A DNA stretch of 64,000 nucleotides from positions 682,001 through 746,000 of the forward strand of contig OY762821.2 in the NCBI GenBank assembly GCA_963666475.2. The letters run 5' to 3'. A model generated the notes under the pieces. That model did no database searches. It saw only the letters and a program-made list of their open reading frames with translations, and was not told where the DNA came from. Position numbers and translations under genes: made by a program. This DNA comes from JBFHIZ01 sp963666475 (GTDB taxonomy: Bacteria > Bacillota > Clostridia > Lachnospirales > Lachnospiraceae). This document shows positions 25,518 through 33,976 of this stretch, piece by piece. Position 1 is the stretch's first letter. The number at the start of each line of letters is the position of its first letter.

Positions 25518-26635
25518 TCATGAGAGATTGGCTTCGTTTTATACATGAGCTTGTCCACATCGTCCAATATGGATAAATAGGATTCTTGATTATCAGAAGG
25601 AACAAAGCGAACCCCGATGCTTAATTGTATTTCGTAGGAGCTTTGTTTTTTTTGATTTCGATCCTTTATCGCAGTCATAATTCTATTTTTAAGGAGTTCG
25701 CCTGCATTTGGGTCAGAATCTTGCATTAAAATCATAAACTCATCTCCTCCATATCGAACCAACATATCCACAGTCCGCTTATTTGAGGAAATTATTTGAG
25801 CGATTTCAACGAGTGCCTCATCACCAACACTATGTCCTAAAGAGTCATTTATTTTTTTGAATGCGTCAACATCGCACATTAAAATAGAAAAAGGTCTATG
25901 ACGAGCGATTAGTTTCGAAACTTTTTGCTCGAACTCACCTCTCATATATGCACCCGTAAGGGTATCGTGAAAAAGCATATCCTTTTCTAAAATCATAAAA
26001 GACATGATGTTGATTAAAGTAAAAGCTGGCCAAACTAAGGACAGGTTATACACCGTTATCTGCAATATAGAAAAAATGAGAGGAATGACATAAATCAACA
26101 TAATTGTCACCAATATCTTTGATTCTACATTTCTTCGATTGCTTAGTACAAGGCCAATAATGATAAAGTAATGTACATACAAAAGAATGAGATACAAGTG
26201 ATAAAGAGGACCTCGTATAAAATCATTGATGACATTTATATGAAAAATTAAGTGATCCGGTGTTGATAGTATTACAAATAAAATGATTAGAATTCCAGGT
26301 ATTACGTAGTATTTGAGACGTTTTTTTAGTTTTTCTATATCTTGAAAAATCTTATAATCAACATATAAAATCCATAGAAAAGCAGGTATAATCTGAAAAA
26401 TCAGCAAGGAAGTGTTTGTGAACGATGTAAATTTTATCAAAGCAGTATCTTTATGATTTTGTAAAAGCCATGATGATCCTTCAAGTATAATTGAAATAGA
26501 AGAAGAGAATAGTATGCCGAGAAATATCTTTGTAGAAATTTTTTTGTTTGTATAGGTCAACAAAATATACATTGCCAATGCAAAATTAAGTAATGCAGAG
26601 TAAATTAAAATATCGATTTGATAAAAAATGAACAT
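25514..26635 (-). CDS. Diguanylate cyclase with seven-helix membrane sensor
   Basis: A 373-residue protein. Residues 8-215 contain about seven hydrophobic helices, resembling the 7TM/histidine-kinase-N type sensor region. Residues 222-373 are a GGDEF domain: HDTLTGAYMRGEFE, CDVDAFKKINDSLGHSVGD, catalytic RYGGDEFMIL, and I-site RTVD five residues before the GGDEF. It would make cyclic di-GMP. The end (DDVDKLMYKTKPISHD) is short and slightly degenerate compared with the usual AK-x-x-GKN tail. A strong AAAGGAGG lies 8 bases before the ATG. Its stop overlaps the converging reductase stop. Confidence 0.9.
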   Translation of the reverse strand: MFIFYQIDILIYSALLNFALAMYILLTYTNKKISTKIFLGILFSSSISIILEGSSWLLQNHKDTALIKFTSFTNTSLLIFQIIPAFLWILYVDYKIFQDIEKLKKRLKYYVIPGILIILFVILSTPDHLIFHINVINDFIRGPLYHLYLILLYVHYFIIIGLVLSNRRNVESKILVTIMLIYVIPLIFSILQITVYNLSLVWPAFTLINIMSFMILEKDMLFHDTLTGAYMRGEFEQKVSKLIARHRPFSILMCDVDAFKKINDSLGHSVGDEALVEIAQIISSNKRTVDMLVRYGGDEFMILMQDSDPNAGELLKNRIMTAIKDRNQKKQSSYEIQLSIGVRFVPSDNQESYLSILDDVDKLMYKTKPISHD

Positions 26636-26760
26636 ACAGGAATCCTCCTTTCCATGCTTTTACACCCTTATTTTATCACACTTGTATAAAAAAAACAGTA
26701 GCAAAGGTGTGAAAATAAAGGGGTGGAAACATAAAGGTATCCAACCGAACATGTTTTGGT

Positions 26761-27222
26761 TTAGCTTTCAGAAGAATTGATTTGTTTTAGCAGTTCTTCG
26801 CATCCTTTTTTGATATCTCGGTAGGTGTCTTCAAATCGTCCGGTGTACCATGGGTCGGCAACATCTTGATTGGTGCCTGCAAAAGAAAGCATTTTATGGA
26901 TTTTGTTATCAGAATCACCGCCTGTGATTCGGTTCATATTACGAATGTTATAGCTGTCCATTCCAATCAAGAAATCATATTTAGCATAGTCCGAAGATCG
27001 CATTTGAATTGCACGATGATCTTCAAATGGAATGTTGTAATTTCGAAGGACATCTTTTGTACCGTGATGAATCGGGTTCCCGATTTCTTCAGTACTTGTC
27101 GCTGCAGAGTTAATTTCAAACTCGGAAGTGAGTCCTAATTTGTTTACCATATCTTTAAGTACAAATTCTGCCATCGGGCTTCTGCAGATATTTCCATGGC
27201 ATACGAATAGTATTTTTTTCAT
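26761..27222 (-). CDS. Low-molecular-weight protein-tyrosine phosphatase
   Basis: A 153-residue cytosolic phosphatase. The CX5R phosphate loop is VCHGNICRS (Cys8, Arg14) and the general acid is the Asp in DVADPWYTGRFEDTY near residue 125. Length is standard for the family. GAGGAG precedes the ATG. In Gram-positive bacteria these enzymes often act on tyrosine kinases of polysaccharide synthesis or on arginine phosphates; no partner kinase lies nearby, so the target is unknown. Confidence 0.94.
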   Translation of the reverse strand: MKKILFVCHGNICRSPMAEFVLKDMVNKLGLTSEFEINSAATSTEEIGNPIHHGTKDVLRNYNIPFEDHRAIQMRSSDYAKYDFLIGMDSYNIRNMNRITGGDSDNKIHKMLSFAGTNQDVADPWYTGRFEDTYRDIKKGCEELLKQINSSES

Positions 27223-27312
27223 TTTTTAATCTCCTCGTTAATGAAATAATTTACAAAAGTTATGATGGCAGACATGGAGAGTAACGGGTTCATGCTCTCA
27301 TAATCTGTTCAA

Positions 27313-27858
27313 TTATTTATTCCATTCATTGATTAAGTCCCTTGATTCCTTACACCACTCAAGATATCCCATATATGTTTTTATACCAAATGATACAGTA
27401 AGATAATAATACTTATGTGTATCATCTCCAATAATTTTTAGTAGTTCATTTTCAAACATATATAAAATTTGAAGTTCTGCTTTAATTTTCTTTTCAAATC
27501 TATCAATATGCTTAAGCGCATTATTCAAACCATTATCTTTCCCAAGAAATAATTTCAAAAGTGTTTCATATCTGATTTCGTCCTTTTCTACAGGATGCTC
27601 CAACCATTCTTTTAAAGTCTCTTTACCTTTGTCTGTGATAGAATACAATATCTTTTCGCGTTTATTTTCACTTATTGTTTCTTTTGTTACTTTTTCATCT
27701 TCTTCCAATAATTTCAATGTGGGGTAAATGCTTCCAAAACTACCTCCCCAAAAAAAACGTAGAGATGTATCTAACCTTTTTTTTAATTCATATCCAGTCA
27801 TTGATTCATGACTCAACAATCCCAAAAGAACATAATCCATTTTTTTTGTATTTGCCAT
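27313..27858 (-). CDS. PadR-family transcriptional regulator
   Basis: A 181-residue regulator. Residues 5-85 are a winged helix (MDYVLLGLLSHESMTGYELKKRL, SIYPTLKLLEEDEKV, YSITDKGKETLKEWL), followed by a helical PadR C-terminal dimerisation domain. The start MANTKK at 27858 has AAAGGA upstream; longer starts would run deeper into the neighbouring gene. Its 5' end overlaps the end of the Fe-S membrane protein gene by 53 bases in another frame, so the two are co-transcribed and probably translationally coupled. PadR proteins usually repress membrane or efflux genes; the target here is unknown. Confidence 0.9.
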   Translation of the reverse strand: MANTKKMDYVLLGLLSHESMTGYELKKRLDTSLRFFWGGSFGSIYPTLKLLEEDEKVTKETISENKREKILYSITDKGKETLKEWLEHPVEKDEIRYETLLKLFLGKDNGLNNALKHIDRFEKKIKAELQILYMFENELLKIIGDDTHKYYYLTVSFGIKTYMGYLEWCKESRDLINEWNK

Positions 27859-28591
27859 TTTTATTTTTCCTTTTAAATCCATAGGATAATATATTTTTAG
27901 TACAGTTATCCACACATGAGCCGCAATTAATACATTCAGATCCAAAATCCTTTTCATTTTTAACCATATTTTCTACATCTAAACCCATTGGACAGCTTTT
28001 GTTACATTTTTTACATGAAATGCAGTCTTTTTTCTCTGATTCGATATGCAATCTTGGTAGATTAAGCAACTTTCCTATTTTACATCCGATAACCATAAAT
28101 GGTGCAATCCAGCAAAAGTAATGACAAAATAATCTTTTTCCAAATATTACCGCTGGTATTAATATAAAAAATATTACTCCATAATATATAACATATCCAT
28201 ATATATTTGAAATAGATATTCCATGATCTGTCATATAGAAAAAATCTATACTTATTGTATTGTTTCTAAGAATAAACAGCAATATTATAGCAATAAACCA
28301 TACAATCCAAATCATGTATTTAATATTGTTTTTCCATCCTTGCTTTGGTACTTTCTCATTTACAAGAAATAAACATTCCTGCAAACCTCCCATGGGACAA
28401 ATCCATCCACAAAAAAATCTTCCAAAAAATATCGCTATAATTAACAAAGTTATAAATACAATAAAACTTCCGGATACTATTCCGTCCATAGCTCCCTGTA
28501 TGATTAAATAGGGAGATAAGTACCACATTGTTATTGGTAACAATAAAAAGGATAGTATTACCAATGCTTTTCTTACATTTTGACGTTTCAT
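27806..28591 (-). CDS. NapH/CcoG-like membrane 4Fe-4S protein
   Basis: A 261-residue polytopic protein with about five helices. It has the membrane cysteine motifs CGWICPMGGLQE and CHYFCW and two soluble [4Fe-4S] ferredoxin motifs near the C-terminus, CISCKKCNKSCPMG and CINCGSCVDNCTK. Family members pass electrons across or along the membrane. The start at 28591 follows GGAGG by 6 bases; an upstream ATG at 28636 lies inside the operator. A strong promoter and two operator palindromes sit just upstream, next to a TetR gene. The electron donor and acceptor are not encoded nearby. Confidence 0.88.
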   Translation of the reverse strand: MKRQNVRKALVILSFLLLPITMWYLSPYLIIQGAMDGIVSGSFIVFITLLIIAIFFGRFFCGWICPMGGLQECLFLVNEKVPKQGWKNNIKYMIWIVWFIAIILLFILRNNTISIDFFYMTDHGISISNIYGYVIYYGVIFFILIPAVIFGKRLFCHYFCWIAPFMVIGCKIGKLLNLPRLHIESEKKDCISCKKCNKSCPMGLDVENMVKNEKDFGSECINCGSCVDNCTKNILSYGFKRKNKNGKYKKNGLCSFGIVES

Positions 28592-28604
28592 AAAATGCCT
28601 CCAA

Positions 28605-28645
28605 TGTATCAGTTTGATACATAAATAATATATCAAACTGATATA
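28605..28645. promoter_or_regulatory. Twin operator palindromes in the Fe-S protein promoter
   Basis: TGTATCAGTTTGATACA (28605-28621) and TATATCAAACTGATATA (28629-28645) are two related palindromes with ATCA/TGAT arms around a 3-base centre, 24 bases apart centre to centre. One overlaps the -35/-10 spacer of the promoter and the other lies just downstream of the -10. This is a typical repressor layout, and the adjacent TetR-type protein is the obvious candidate. Confidence 0.8.
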
Positions 28646-28653
28646 TGTGTCAA
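28625..28653 (-). promoter_or_regulatory. Promoter for the Fe-S membrane protein and PadR genes
   Basis: On the minus strand TTGACA (28648-28653) and TATTAT (28625-28630) are 17 bases apart, with the twin operators overlapping the core. Confidence 0.8.
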
Positions 28654-28694
28654 TCGATATTTTTATTGTGTTATGATTTTATTAATTGTTTACT

Positions 28695-29252
28695 CTATGA
28701 CAGATTTTCAGTTATTGATTTTAGTACATCTGAAAGTTGGCAATCTATGGAGCTGCTATCGTATTGCATTTGATACATGACAGTAGAAAATGCAATATCG
28801 GCAAATAATCTCTGTTCAAAGTCTGGAAATGAAGAATTTGGAGAAGGATTATAACTTTGCATAAAACCAGCATGCATAAAGTCGTGCAAATTAAAATTTG
28901 CAGAACTGATTTTTATTAATTTTACAAATCTTTGCTTTTGTTGAGTAGTGAATGGAAAAGTAATATTCGCTAGATCAGTAATAAATGCGACAATATTCTT
29001 AGGAGAATTCTCGGACATATTCATGAACTGAACCGCTAGGGAATAGGCATCTTTTTGAATTTGATCAAGAATATCATATTTGTCCTTATAGTGGCGATAG
29101 AATGTCGAACGATTGATACCAGATTCCGCTATGATCTGAGAAACAGTAATTTCGTTAAAGTCAAACGAATCCAATAATGAAAAGAAAGCATCTGTGATCT
29201 GTTGTTCTGCTATTTGATATTGTGGATTGTCAATTCCTCTGGTGTGTGGCAT
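28695..29252 (-). CDS. TetR-family transcriptional repressor
   Basis: A 185-residue regulator. Residues 12-60 hold the TetR helix-turn-helix (ITDAFFSLLDSFDFNEITVSQ, IIAESGINRSTFYRHYKDK), followed by a helical ligand/dimer domain with no recognisable ligand signature. It lies upstream of the Fe-S membrane protein gene in the same direction, with its own upstream dyad. The ATCA/TGAT palindromes downstream and the CATATCA/TGATATG dyad upstream (29294-29317) share half-site sequence, which suggests it controls both itself and the neighbour. Confidence 0.9.
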   Translation of the reverse strand: MPHTRGIDNPQYQIAEQQITDAFFSLLDSFDFNEITVSQIIAESGINRSTFYRHYKDKYDILDQIQKDAYSLAVQFMNMSENSPKNIVAFITDLANITFPFTTQQKQRFVKLIKISSANFNLHDFMHAGFMQSYNPSPNSSFPDFEQRLFADIAFSTVMYQMQYDSSSIDCQLSDVLKSITENLS

Positions 29253-29293
29253 GATAAAGTATCCTTTTTTTTTATTTTATTCAACATTGAAAT

Positions 29294-29317
29294 CATATCA
29301 TAAAATGATTTGATATG
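29294..29317. promoter_or_regulatory. Candidate autoregulatory dyad of the TetR gene
   Basis: CATATCA (29294-29300) and TGATATG (29311-29317) are perfect inverted repeats 10 bases apart, upstream of the TetR start. The ATATCA/TGATAT half-sites match those of the operators at 28605-28645, though the spacing differs. Confidence 0.5.
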
Positions 29318-29475
29318 GAATATCATCCAACAGATTGTTGCACTTTGTTTCTATATTTTTTTATTTGAGAATGCGATAATCTTTGATGAAAGGAATGACA
29401 GGAAGAAGCATTTCACAAACTATTTTAAATTTAAACAATGGCTTTTTCAAATGATTGTCAAAATACGTGGTGAGT

Positions 29476-30624
29476 ATGAAAAAAATTAGAGTATGCATTA
29501 TTTTATTTATTGTGATTATTGTTTTTATATTAATAGGAATTATCACATTAAGAACACCTAATCTGAATAGTAATCAAGAAGACATGCATTTAATTAATGA
29601 AGTAGGTGGTTTTTCAAATGTTCAACAGGGAGATCTGATTTCATTTGGTCTGACAGATGAACAAATCTGTTTTGATTCGATATGGAGGGTGCTTGATTCA
29701 GAGAAAATGAATACCGGAGAGTTGGGAATGTTTATAATGACTGAGAATTTAGTAGCGCCTCAGGATGAAACTGGAATACTATTTAATGATGTAGAAGAAC
29801 CAATGAATAATGATTATCAAGGAAGTACGATACAGCAATTCTGCGAAGCATTTATTGACAATCACTTTACAGCAGCTGAAAAAACGATTATAAAGGAAAC
29901 CTATAAATCAGATGAAGACTTCCAAACAGCTACAACTCTGGGGGGAAGAAATGTTAGTGTAAAGTTTGATGCTGCAAAAAATATTTTGGAAGGCGATAAG
30001 GTGTTTTTACTTTCAGCAGAAGAAGTTAATAACATAAATTATGGATTTTCAGATGATAGTTCAAGAATTGCGACATATCAAGGTGTGGCTGCAAACTGGT
30101 GGCTTCGTTCACCACATGATGATTCCTTTCCATTAGATGTTGGATTTGTTTTTGACAGTGGATGGCAGGCAGATTTATATGTCAATGGATTTTCTATGTT
30201 GTCATCTCCATATACTGCACGTTTGGCGGTTAATATAGATACGGATCAGATTACTTATGTAAGAAATAGTTCAAATGTAGAAGTAGAAGAACAGACATCT
30301 CCCGTGAAAAAGTTTGCTGTTAAGGATGAAGAGCATGAAATGTTTGAAGTTTCAAAAATAATTTCAATTGGTGACCTTTGTTTACTAAGCTTTCAGGGAG
30401 CGTTAAGTGGTGATGATGAATTTGTTTCAGCGATCATTACAAACGTTGATGTCGAGATTACATACTATGGAACGATTGAACAAAATAAAGAACGTGGTAT
30501 CGCTTTGCTGAACTTGTCTGGTTTTATGAATCAGGGAGATTCACTTTATGTATTTTCGGAGAATGTAAGTGAAAACATAAACTCTATATGTACCAGTGAT
30601 TTAATAAAAGTATTACAAAAATAA
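29476..30624 (+). CDS. Membrane-anchored DUF6273-like surface protein
   Basis: A 382-residue protein. A single hydrophobic helix at residues 5-25 anchors it; the rest is probably outside. Residues 45-265 resemble the DUF6273 domain found in surface proteins of Clostridia: ICFDSIWRVLDSE, VFLLSAEEVNN, ANWWLRSPHDD and SPYTARLAVNIDTDQITYV. The C-terminal 120 residues (from about 270) are not recognised. Start at 29476 after GGTGAG is moderately supported. It stands alone and ends with a terminator. No function is known. Confidence 0.7.
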   Translation: MKKIRVCIILFIVIIVFILIGIITLRTPNLNSNQEDMHLINEVGGFSNVQQGDLISFGLTDEQICFDSIWRVLDSEKMNTGELGMFIMTENLVAPQDETGILFNDVEEPMNNDYQGSTIQQFCEAFIDNHFTAAEKTIIKETYKSDEDFQTATTLGGRNVSVKFDAAKNILEGDKVFLLSAEEVNNINYGFSDDSSRIATYQGVAANWWLRSPHDDSFPLDVGFVFDSGWQADLYVNGFSMLSSPYTARLAVNIDTDQITYVRNSSNVEVEEQTSPVKKFAVKDEEHEMFEVSKIISIGDLCLLSFQGALSGDDEFVSAIITNVDVEITYYGTIEQNKERGIALLNLSGFMNQGDSLYVFSENVSENINSICTSDLIKVLQK

Positions 30625-30643
30625 TTGACATAGAATTGAGGGG

Positions 30644-30683
30644 ATTCCAGATGCATGAATTTTGCATCTGGAATTTTGATTTT
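30644..30683 (+). terminator. Terminator after the DUF6273-like gene
   Basis: ATTCCAGATGCA (30644-30655) pairs perfectly with TGCATCTGGAAT (30663-30674), followed by TTTGATTTT. Confidence 0.85.
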
Positions 30684-30802
30684 ATGAGTAATAGGGGGGA
30701 CGAATCTGCGTTGTTTATTCACAAACTTATGCCAAAATCATTTATTCCTTTTCGTAATTCGATATATTTTGTATAGAACAAGATAGAAAGAGGAGTGGAA
30801 TT

Positions 30803-31405
30803 ATGGAGTCAATTAAACTGGTAAAAAAGAGATGGGTATCTTTTTTTGACCGATTCAGAACAAAACACCCAGTGATCATGGAATTTTTGGTATTTTTCCT
30901 GGTAAGCAATGGAGTCACGGTTTTTCAAATGATCGTAATGCCTGTACTTAAATTACTTTTTGAAAATACCGTTCTAGTTTCAACAGGAATTCAATTCCTG
31001 CAAGCAGGCAGTGTAGGTGGAGAACCTTATTTTGTGTTTGATTATGCGGCAGGAACCATTAAAAGTGGGGGTGGAGGAGGACTTGCCTATTTTCTGGCAG
31101 TAGAGATCGCTATGGGCTTGGCACAGGTGATTAATTTTTACTTACAAAGAAATGTGACATTTAAGTCGACAGGTTCTGTATGGAAAGCTGCATTTTGGTA
31201 TTTGGTCGCTTATTTGATGATTTCTATTGGTGCAGCTGCGCTGCAGGGAGTATACAAAGATCCGATCTATTGCCTTTTACAGGAAATGATGGGAAGCAAA
31301 GGTATCTTATTTGCAGACTTGATTACTATGATTATTAATTGCGCGATTTCATTCTGGGTGTATTTCCCAATCTTAAAAATCATTTTTAGGCAGAAGAAGC
31401 AGTAA
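30803..31405 (+). CDS. GtrA-like polytopic membrane protein
   Basis: A 200-residue protein with about four hydrophobic helices. The motif INFYLQRNVTFKS and the N-terminal FLVFFLVSNGVTVFQ fit the GtrA family, proteins thought to help move lipid-linked sugars across the membrane. An extra glycine-rich outer segment (TIKSGGGGGLAYF) lies between helices 1 and 2. GAGGAGTGGAATT precedes the ATG. It is followed 27 bases later by a secreted GH78 lipoprotein, an unusual partner for GtrA. No undecaprenyl-phosphate glycosyltransferase is adjacent. Confidence 0.75.
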   Translation: MESIKLVKKRWVSFFDRFRTKHPVIMEFLVFFLVSNGVTVFQMIVMPVLKLLFENTVLVSTGIQFLQAGSVGGEPYFVFDYAAGTIKSGGGGGLAYFLAVEIAMGLAQVINFYLQRNVTFKSTGSVWKAAFWYLVAYLMISIGAAALQGVYKDPIYCLLQEMMGSKGILFADLITMIINCAISFWVYFPILKIIFRQKKQ

Positions 31406-31419
31406 GTATTATTTTGAAT

Positions 31420-31435
31420 GGAGGATGAGAAATTG
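31420..31435 (+). promoter_or_regulatory. Ribosome binding site and TTG start that decide the GH78 lipoprotein N-terminus
   Basis: GGAGG at 31420-31424 is 8 bases before TTG at 31433. The ATG at 31418 overlaps this signal and has none of its own. A TTG start gives MKNWVSKKRVV, a normal lipoprotein signal start. Confidence 0.7.
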
Positions 31436-33850
31436 AAAAATTGGGTATCAAAAAAAAGGGTTGTTGGTTTTGTATTTATGCTGTCTTTACTAATGCTATT
31501 CGGATGTGGAGAGAAAGATTCCGCAGATGGAAACCAGTCTGATGAAAATAGAGAAACAATGGAAACGGTGGTCGACCGGGGAGAACCAGACCGATCTGAT
31601 CTTTTGTATCTATCATCAATTGAACAATACGAAAAAACGGACTGGAGTGCAGAATGGATCTGGACAAAGGGATGTAGTGAAGATAGTTATGTTCTGTTTC
31701 GTAAAGAGTTTGAACTGCGAGATTCTTTGGACAGTGTAACAGCATATATTTCAGCAGTGGATAGCTATATACTTTGGGTCAACGGAGAAATGGTTGTTAT
31801 TGATGGATCTGTAAAACGTGGTCCTACTCCTTATGATTCCTATTATGATACGGTAGAAATCACGAATCTTCAAGCAGGTGAAAATGTAATTGTACTGCAG
31901 GTCGCATTCAATGGTAGATCAGGAGATGGTTCGATCGTACCGGTTATTACGGATGAATTAGGGGACGAATATACACAGGCTGGAATGATTTTTGAAATGC
32001 AGGCTGGAGATACACTGATCAAATCAGATGAAACATGGTATGCACTGCGTAATGATGCATACAGAAATCGGGTAACTGCAGGTGCTGATTATCCAGGGTA
32101 TTTACAATCCTCTATGCTTGCAGAAAGAAATGTGTATTATGATGCAAGCTTATCCCTGGGAGATTTTACATCAAAGGATTATGACTGCATCAGTTGGGAG
32201 AAAGCGACTGTTATTTCAAAAGCTGGAGATCTTCCTTTTGGAGCACTATTTGATTCTTTCATTCAACCAATCAAGTTCTATGAAATTACGGATTTTGAAA
32301 ATTCTTTAGAGTATGTAGGGGAAACGCTCGCACAAGATACTACACTGGTGCTCGACTGTCCTGGTAATATTCAATTTTCTTATTATTTTGAGATAGAAGC
32401 CCCTGCGGGAAAAACAATTACAATGTATACGGATACCTATACGGATAAACAGGGAATGCCGAATTTTAAGGATACCTATGTGTCAAGTGAAGGAACACAG
32501 AGCTACGAAAATTATCCTTGGAGAAGTGGATCAAAGCTGATCATTGAGGCAGAAGCTGGTGTTACATTTACTAAGATCGGGTATCGTGAGAGTGAATATA
32601 ATGGAGATAAAATAGGAAATTTCACATCTTCAAATACGGACTTGAATCAGCTTTGGCAAGAGAGTTTAAATACAATTTCTATTTGTATGCGAGATACCTA
32701 TATGGATTGTCCGGATCGTGAACGTGGCCCTTATATGGGGGATGCATCAAATGAGATTGATGCAGCACTTTATGGATATGACGAATCGGGATACGAGATT
32801 ACGAAAAAAGCAATTCTCGCTTGCATTGGATGGACGACAGAAAATCAGGCGATTCCAAGTCGTGCGCCAAGTCTGAAACCGCAGGAGATTCCGAATCAAT
32901 CCCTTGCGTTTATGACGAGTGCGTATCATTACTGGTTGCATACCGGTGACGCAGAAACAATGAAGGCATATTATGAGGCAATGGCAAACTACCTTCAGTT
33001 ATTTGAAATGAAGGATGGGCTTCCAGTTTATCGCAAAGGATCATGGATATGGAATGACTGGGGTGAAAAGATCGACACCAATCTACTCCAGGTAGGTTTT
33101 TACTATTACGCTTTAAATTTGACCAGTCAGCTGGCAAGTGACCTTGGGATTGATAAAGACCAGGAGTTCCTCACTGACCGTATGACAGAAATCAAGAATA
33201 ATTTTAGAAGTGCATACTACACGGAAGATGGATTTAAGTCAGAAGGTAGCAAATATATTGATGATCGTGCAAATGCTATGCTGGCTCTATCGGGACTGGC
33301 AGATGAAGAAGATTATCCAATAATTACCAGTGTTCTGATGACCACCTATGAAGCAAGTCCATTTTGTGAGAAATATGTATTGGAAGCATTATGTATGATG
33401 GATGAGGAGGAACTGGCGGTTCAAAGAATGCTGGATCGATATGTTGGAATGCTATATGATGACTATGATACTCTGTGGGAACAGTTCACAGATGAGATTG
33501 GAACAGTGAATCATGGATGGACATCAGCACCACTCTATATTCTGTCAAAATACGTGGCAGGAATTCGTTCGACACAGGCAGGGTTCGAGGCATATGAAAT
33601 CGCTCCAACAGATTTTCTGGACCAGTATGCTTGTACCGTGTATACATTAAAAGGGAATCTTGTGGTCTCCTATGAAAAAGGTGAAACACAAAGTATTCTG
33701 AAGGTGCACTCGATTGCAAGTGATGGAATTGTAATCATTCCAGAAACGATGGGATCTGAACTTACGATTACAGGTGGTGAATATGAGATTTTAGAAGGAA
33801 ATCGAATTCATATCACGGATGAAACAGATTATCAAATCATCGTTCAATAA
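31433..33850 (+). CDS. GH78-type alpha-L-rhamnosidase lipoprotein, extracellular
   Basis: A 805-residue protein with a lipoprotein signal (MLSLLMLFGC, Cys at about 25), so displayed outside. N-terminal beta domains (about 50-330, with VDSYILWVNGE typical of rhamnosidase N domains) precede an (alpha/alpha)6 barrel. The acid motif DCPDRERGPYMGD holds the probable general acid Glu430 and Asp437, slightly different from the DCPQRDER of the cytosolic enzyme. LWEQF carries the probable base Glu683. A C-terminal beta domain follows. It would release rhamnose from large or decorated substrates before uptake. Translation probably starts at TTG 31433. It is co-transcribed with the GtrA-like gene. Confidence 0.85.
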   Translation: MKNWVSKKRVVGFVFMLSLLMLFGCGEKDSADGNQSDENRETMETVVDRGEPDRSDLLYLSSIEQYEKTDWSAEWIWTKGCSEDSYVLFRKEFELRDSLDSVTAYISAVDSYILWVNGEMVVIDGSVKRGPTPYDSYYDTVEITNLQAGENVIVLQVAFNGRSGDGSIVPVITDELGDEYTQAGMIFEMQAGDTLIKSDETWYALRNDAYRNRVTAGADYPGYLQSSMLAERNVYYDASLSLGDFTSKDYDCISWEKATVISKAGDLPFGALFDSFIQPIKFYEITDFENSLEYVGETLAQDTTLVLDCPGNIQFSYYFEIEAPAGKTITMYTDTYTDKQGMPNFKDTYVSSEGTQSYENYPWRSGSKLIIEAEAGVTFTKIGYRESEYNGDKIGNFTSSNTDLNQLWQESLNTISICMRDTYMDCPDRERGPYMGDASNEIDAALYGYDESGYEITKKAILACIGWTTENQAIPSRAPSLKPQEIPNQSLAFMTSAYHYWLHTGDAETMKAYYEAMANYLQLFEMKDGLPVYRKGSWIWNDWGEKIDTNLLQVGFYYYALNLTSQLASDLGIDKDQEFLTDRMTEIKNNFRSAYYTEDGFKSEGSKYIDDRANAMLALSGLADEEDYPIITSVLMTTYEASPFCEKYVLEALCMMDEEELAVQRMLDRYVGMLYDDYDTLWEQFTDEIGTVNHGWTSAPLYILSKYVAGIRSTQAGFEAYEIAPTDFLDQYACTVYTLKGNLVVSYEKGETQSILKVHSIASDGIVIIPETMGSELTITGGEYEILEGNRIHITDETDYQIIVQ

Positions 33851-33921
33851 AATAAGTAAAAAAATAGTATCTACTCTTAGGAGGAGATTATCAAAAATAA
33901 CGAACAATAAATTTTGAAACA

Positions 33922-33975
33922 AAAGAAAGCATCTACTGATACTTTGTATAACGAGTATCAGTAGATGCTTTCTTT
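33922..33975. terminator. Bidirectional terminator
   Basis: Perfect 22-bp stem, AAAGAAAGCATCTACTGATACT (33922-33943) in reverse complement at 33954-33975, with T-rich ends on both strands. It lies between the GH78 lipoprotein gene and the converging histidine kinase gene and serves both. Confidence 0.9.
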
Positions 33976-33976
33976 G

